Assembly (NCBI GenBank): GCA_026392115.1
Contig: JAPLCQ010000130.1
Span: 1-51,859, forward strand
Direction: 5' to 3'
Source of the DNA: Armatimonadota bacterium
GTDB lineage: Bacteria > Armatimonadota > Chthonomonadetes > Chthonomonadales > CAJBBX01
Length of the DNA: 51,859 nucleotides
In this document: positions 51,074 through 51,859 of the stretch, piece by piece
Layout of the letters: each line of letters starts with the position of its first letter
How positions within the stretch are numbered: position 1 is the first letter of the stretch
The notes under the pieces: model-generated
Told to the model about the DNA's origin: nothing
Seen by the model: only the letters and a program-made list of their open reading frames with translations
The model's database searches: none
Made by a program: the position numbers and the translations under genes

Positions 51074-51859
51074 CGCAGGGTGCCGCCGGCGATGAGCTTC
51101 CCGAGCCAGCTCCGGTCAACCCGATCGATGACCGGAGGGCGTGGCATCAGCCTGCCTATAGCGCCGCCGATGCCACCGGCGATCAGGCGGATACCACCAC
51201 CGATCACACCCTTGACAATGCCCTCGCGCAGGGCACCGGGCCACGGCAGTCCATCACCGTAGCGGGCGCCGATCACTCCACCTATGATGCCGCCGATGAT
51301 AATACCGACGCCGCCGCCTCTACCGCCAATAGCGCCGCCGACGAGGCCGCCGGCCCAGCCCCAAGTGACGGTGACGCCGAGTACCGTCACATGCCCACTC
51401 GGGTCCACGAACCCTACCGGCTCATGCTCGCAGTAGAGGTACGGGTGCTCGCCCAGCACCGTGTCGCGGGTGATAAACCGTCCCACCTGCGCGTCGTAGT
51501 ACCGGGCGCCCACGTGCATGAGGCCGGCGTCGCCGTCGTTGCGGTAGCCCCAGTCGCCCGCGTATATGGTGGGGTTGGCGCTGCTGCCGGTGGAGCCTGC
51601 CACCTGCCCGAAGGCCTCGAAGTTCACCGAGCCGGTCACGGTCTGGCTGGAGTTGGTAACGGTGCGCTCGGAGCCGTGGCCGTCGAACAGGGGGTACTCG
51701 GAGCCTCTGCGGAGCAAACCGTTGGCCTGCGTGTAGGCCAGGGTGTAGCTGCCGCCCTGCTTCTCCAGCGCCATGCCGCCCGCGCCGTAGACGAACTCGG
51801 TGGTCGTGCCGCCCGCCGTGCGGCTGAAGCGGCGGCCCAGCGCGTCGTACGCGAAGTCG
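51067..51859 (-). CDS. Rhs repeat protein, C-terminal part with glycine-zipper tip (5' part outside window)
   Basis: The frame is open to the right edge, so the large N-terminal YD-repeat barrel lies outside. Visible YD-type sequence (DFAYDALGRRFSRTAGG, YPLFDGHGSERTVTNSSQTV) leads to the Rhs core hallmark: AGDWGYRNDGDAGLMHVGAR, YYDAQVGRFITRDTVLGEHP, YLYCEHEPVGFVDPSGH. After DPSGH, where toxin tips begin, come about 105 residues dominated by Gly-Gly-x-x-Gly repeats (GGLVGGAIGGRGGGVGIIIG, GGIIGGVIGARYGDG, GGIRLIAGGIGGAIG) and the end SWLGKLIAGGTLRW. Such glycine zippers are typical of membrane-inserting segments. The tip could be a pore former or only a scaffold. Confidence 0.88.
   Translation of the reverse strand, partial: DFAYDALGRRFSRTAGGTTTEFVYGAGGMALEKQGGSYTLAYTQANGLLRRGSEYPLFDGHGSERTVTNSSQTVTGSVNFEAFGQVAGSTGSSANPTIYAGDWGYRNDGDAGLMHVGARYYDAQVGRFITRDTVLGEHPYLYCEHEPVGFVDPSGHVTVLGVTVTWGWAGGLVGGAIGGRGGGVGIIIGGIIGGVIGARYGDGLPWPGALREGIVKGVIGGGIRLIAGGIGGAIGRLMPRPPVIDRVDRSWLGKLIAGGTLRW
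51419..51688. repeat. Direct repeat, copy B (Rhs core)
   Basis: The in-frame counterpart of 50120-50388, lying within the intact Rhs gene and spanning the EAFGQVAG to YCEHEP part of the core. Confidence 0.85.

Noticed and set aside
1..51859. tRNA, rRNA, CRISPR arrays, insertion sequences and integrase genes
   Set aside because: I looked for direct-repeat arrays, transposase motifs and tRNA-like cloverleaf segments and saw none that I could support.

Overview
The window is high-GC bacterial DNA with close gene packing. It looks like Armatimonadota or a close relative. The best pointer is the pseudopilin at 4024-4839, whose N-terminus ([20 protein letters not shown] followed by LFPVFAQAR and CLSNIKQ), DYDE motif and C-terminal H-X9-DG motif are typical of the large pilin-like families in that phylum. 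The load of secreted glycoside hydrolases fits the same group. This placement is inference from protein character; no rRNA or tRNA gene is visible.

Layout. 1-3836: an alpha-L-rhamnosidase (cut by the window edge) and an SGNH esterase interrupted by an in-frame TAG. 4024-5103: pseudopilin plus a small membrane protein. 5127-10538: a probable ion-homeostasis block made of a DUF2294/MpsC protein, a sensor kinase, a response regulator with an unrecognised output domain, and a KimA-like potassium permease. Two related structured leaders (5184-5278 and 5768-5866) precede the DUF2294 gene and the kinase gene. 10469-20837: a beta-helix protein, a five-bladed propeller glycosidase, a GH29 fucosidase with a type I sulfatase, a hybrid sensor kinase and a clan-A endoglycanase. 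20989-24507: a three-gene ABC exporter (adaptor, permease, ATPase). 24623-29281: an FG-GAP/UnbV protein, a GH14/GH42-like hydrolase and a sialidase-like propeller. 29636-31455: a two-gene ATPase plus DUF4276/TOPRIM-like module that looks like an acquired defence island. 31503-35230: a GH99-like protein, a YdeI-family protein and an ADP-ribosylglycohydrolase.

35234-49002 on the minus strand is one long operon for respiratory complex I, in the order nuoA-B-C-D-H-I-J-K-L-M-N with no nuoE, F or G. A secreted GH36-type alpha-galactosidase gene sits between nuoM and nuoN, and an unknown secreted protein follows nuoN. Nearly all junctions overlap by four bases. 49240-50055 is a nucleotidyltransferase. 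The right edge (50041-51859, minus) is an Rhs locus: an intact Rhs C-terminal region with a glycine-zipper tip, a downstream ORF in the position of an immunity gene, and a frameshifted remnant repeating the Rhs core.

Together the genes suggest an aerobic or facultative heterotroph that degrades fucose-, rhamnose- and galactose-containing, partly sulfated polysaccharides. It would feed electrons into a complex I that has no NADH-input module encoded here. The most promising undescribed items are the paired leader RNAs of the ion block, the glycosidase embedded in the nuo operon, the ATPase-DUF4276 pair and the Rhs tip with its neighbour.
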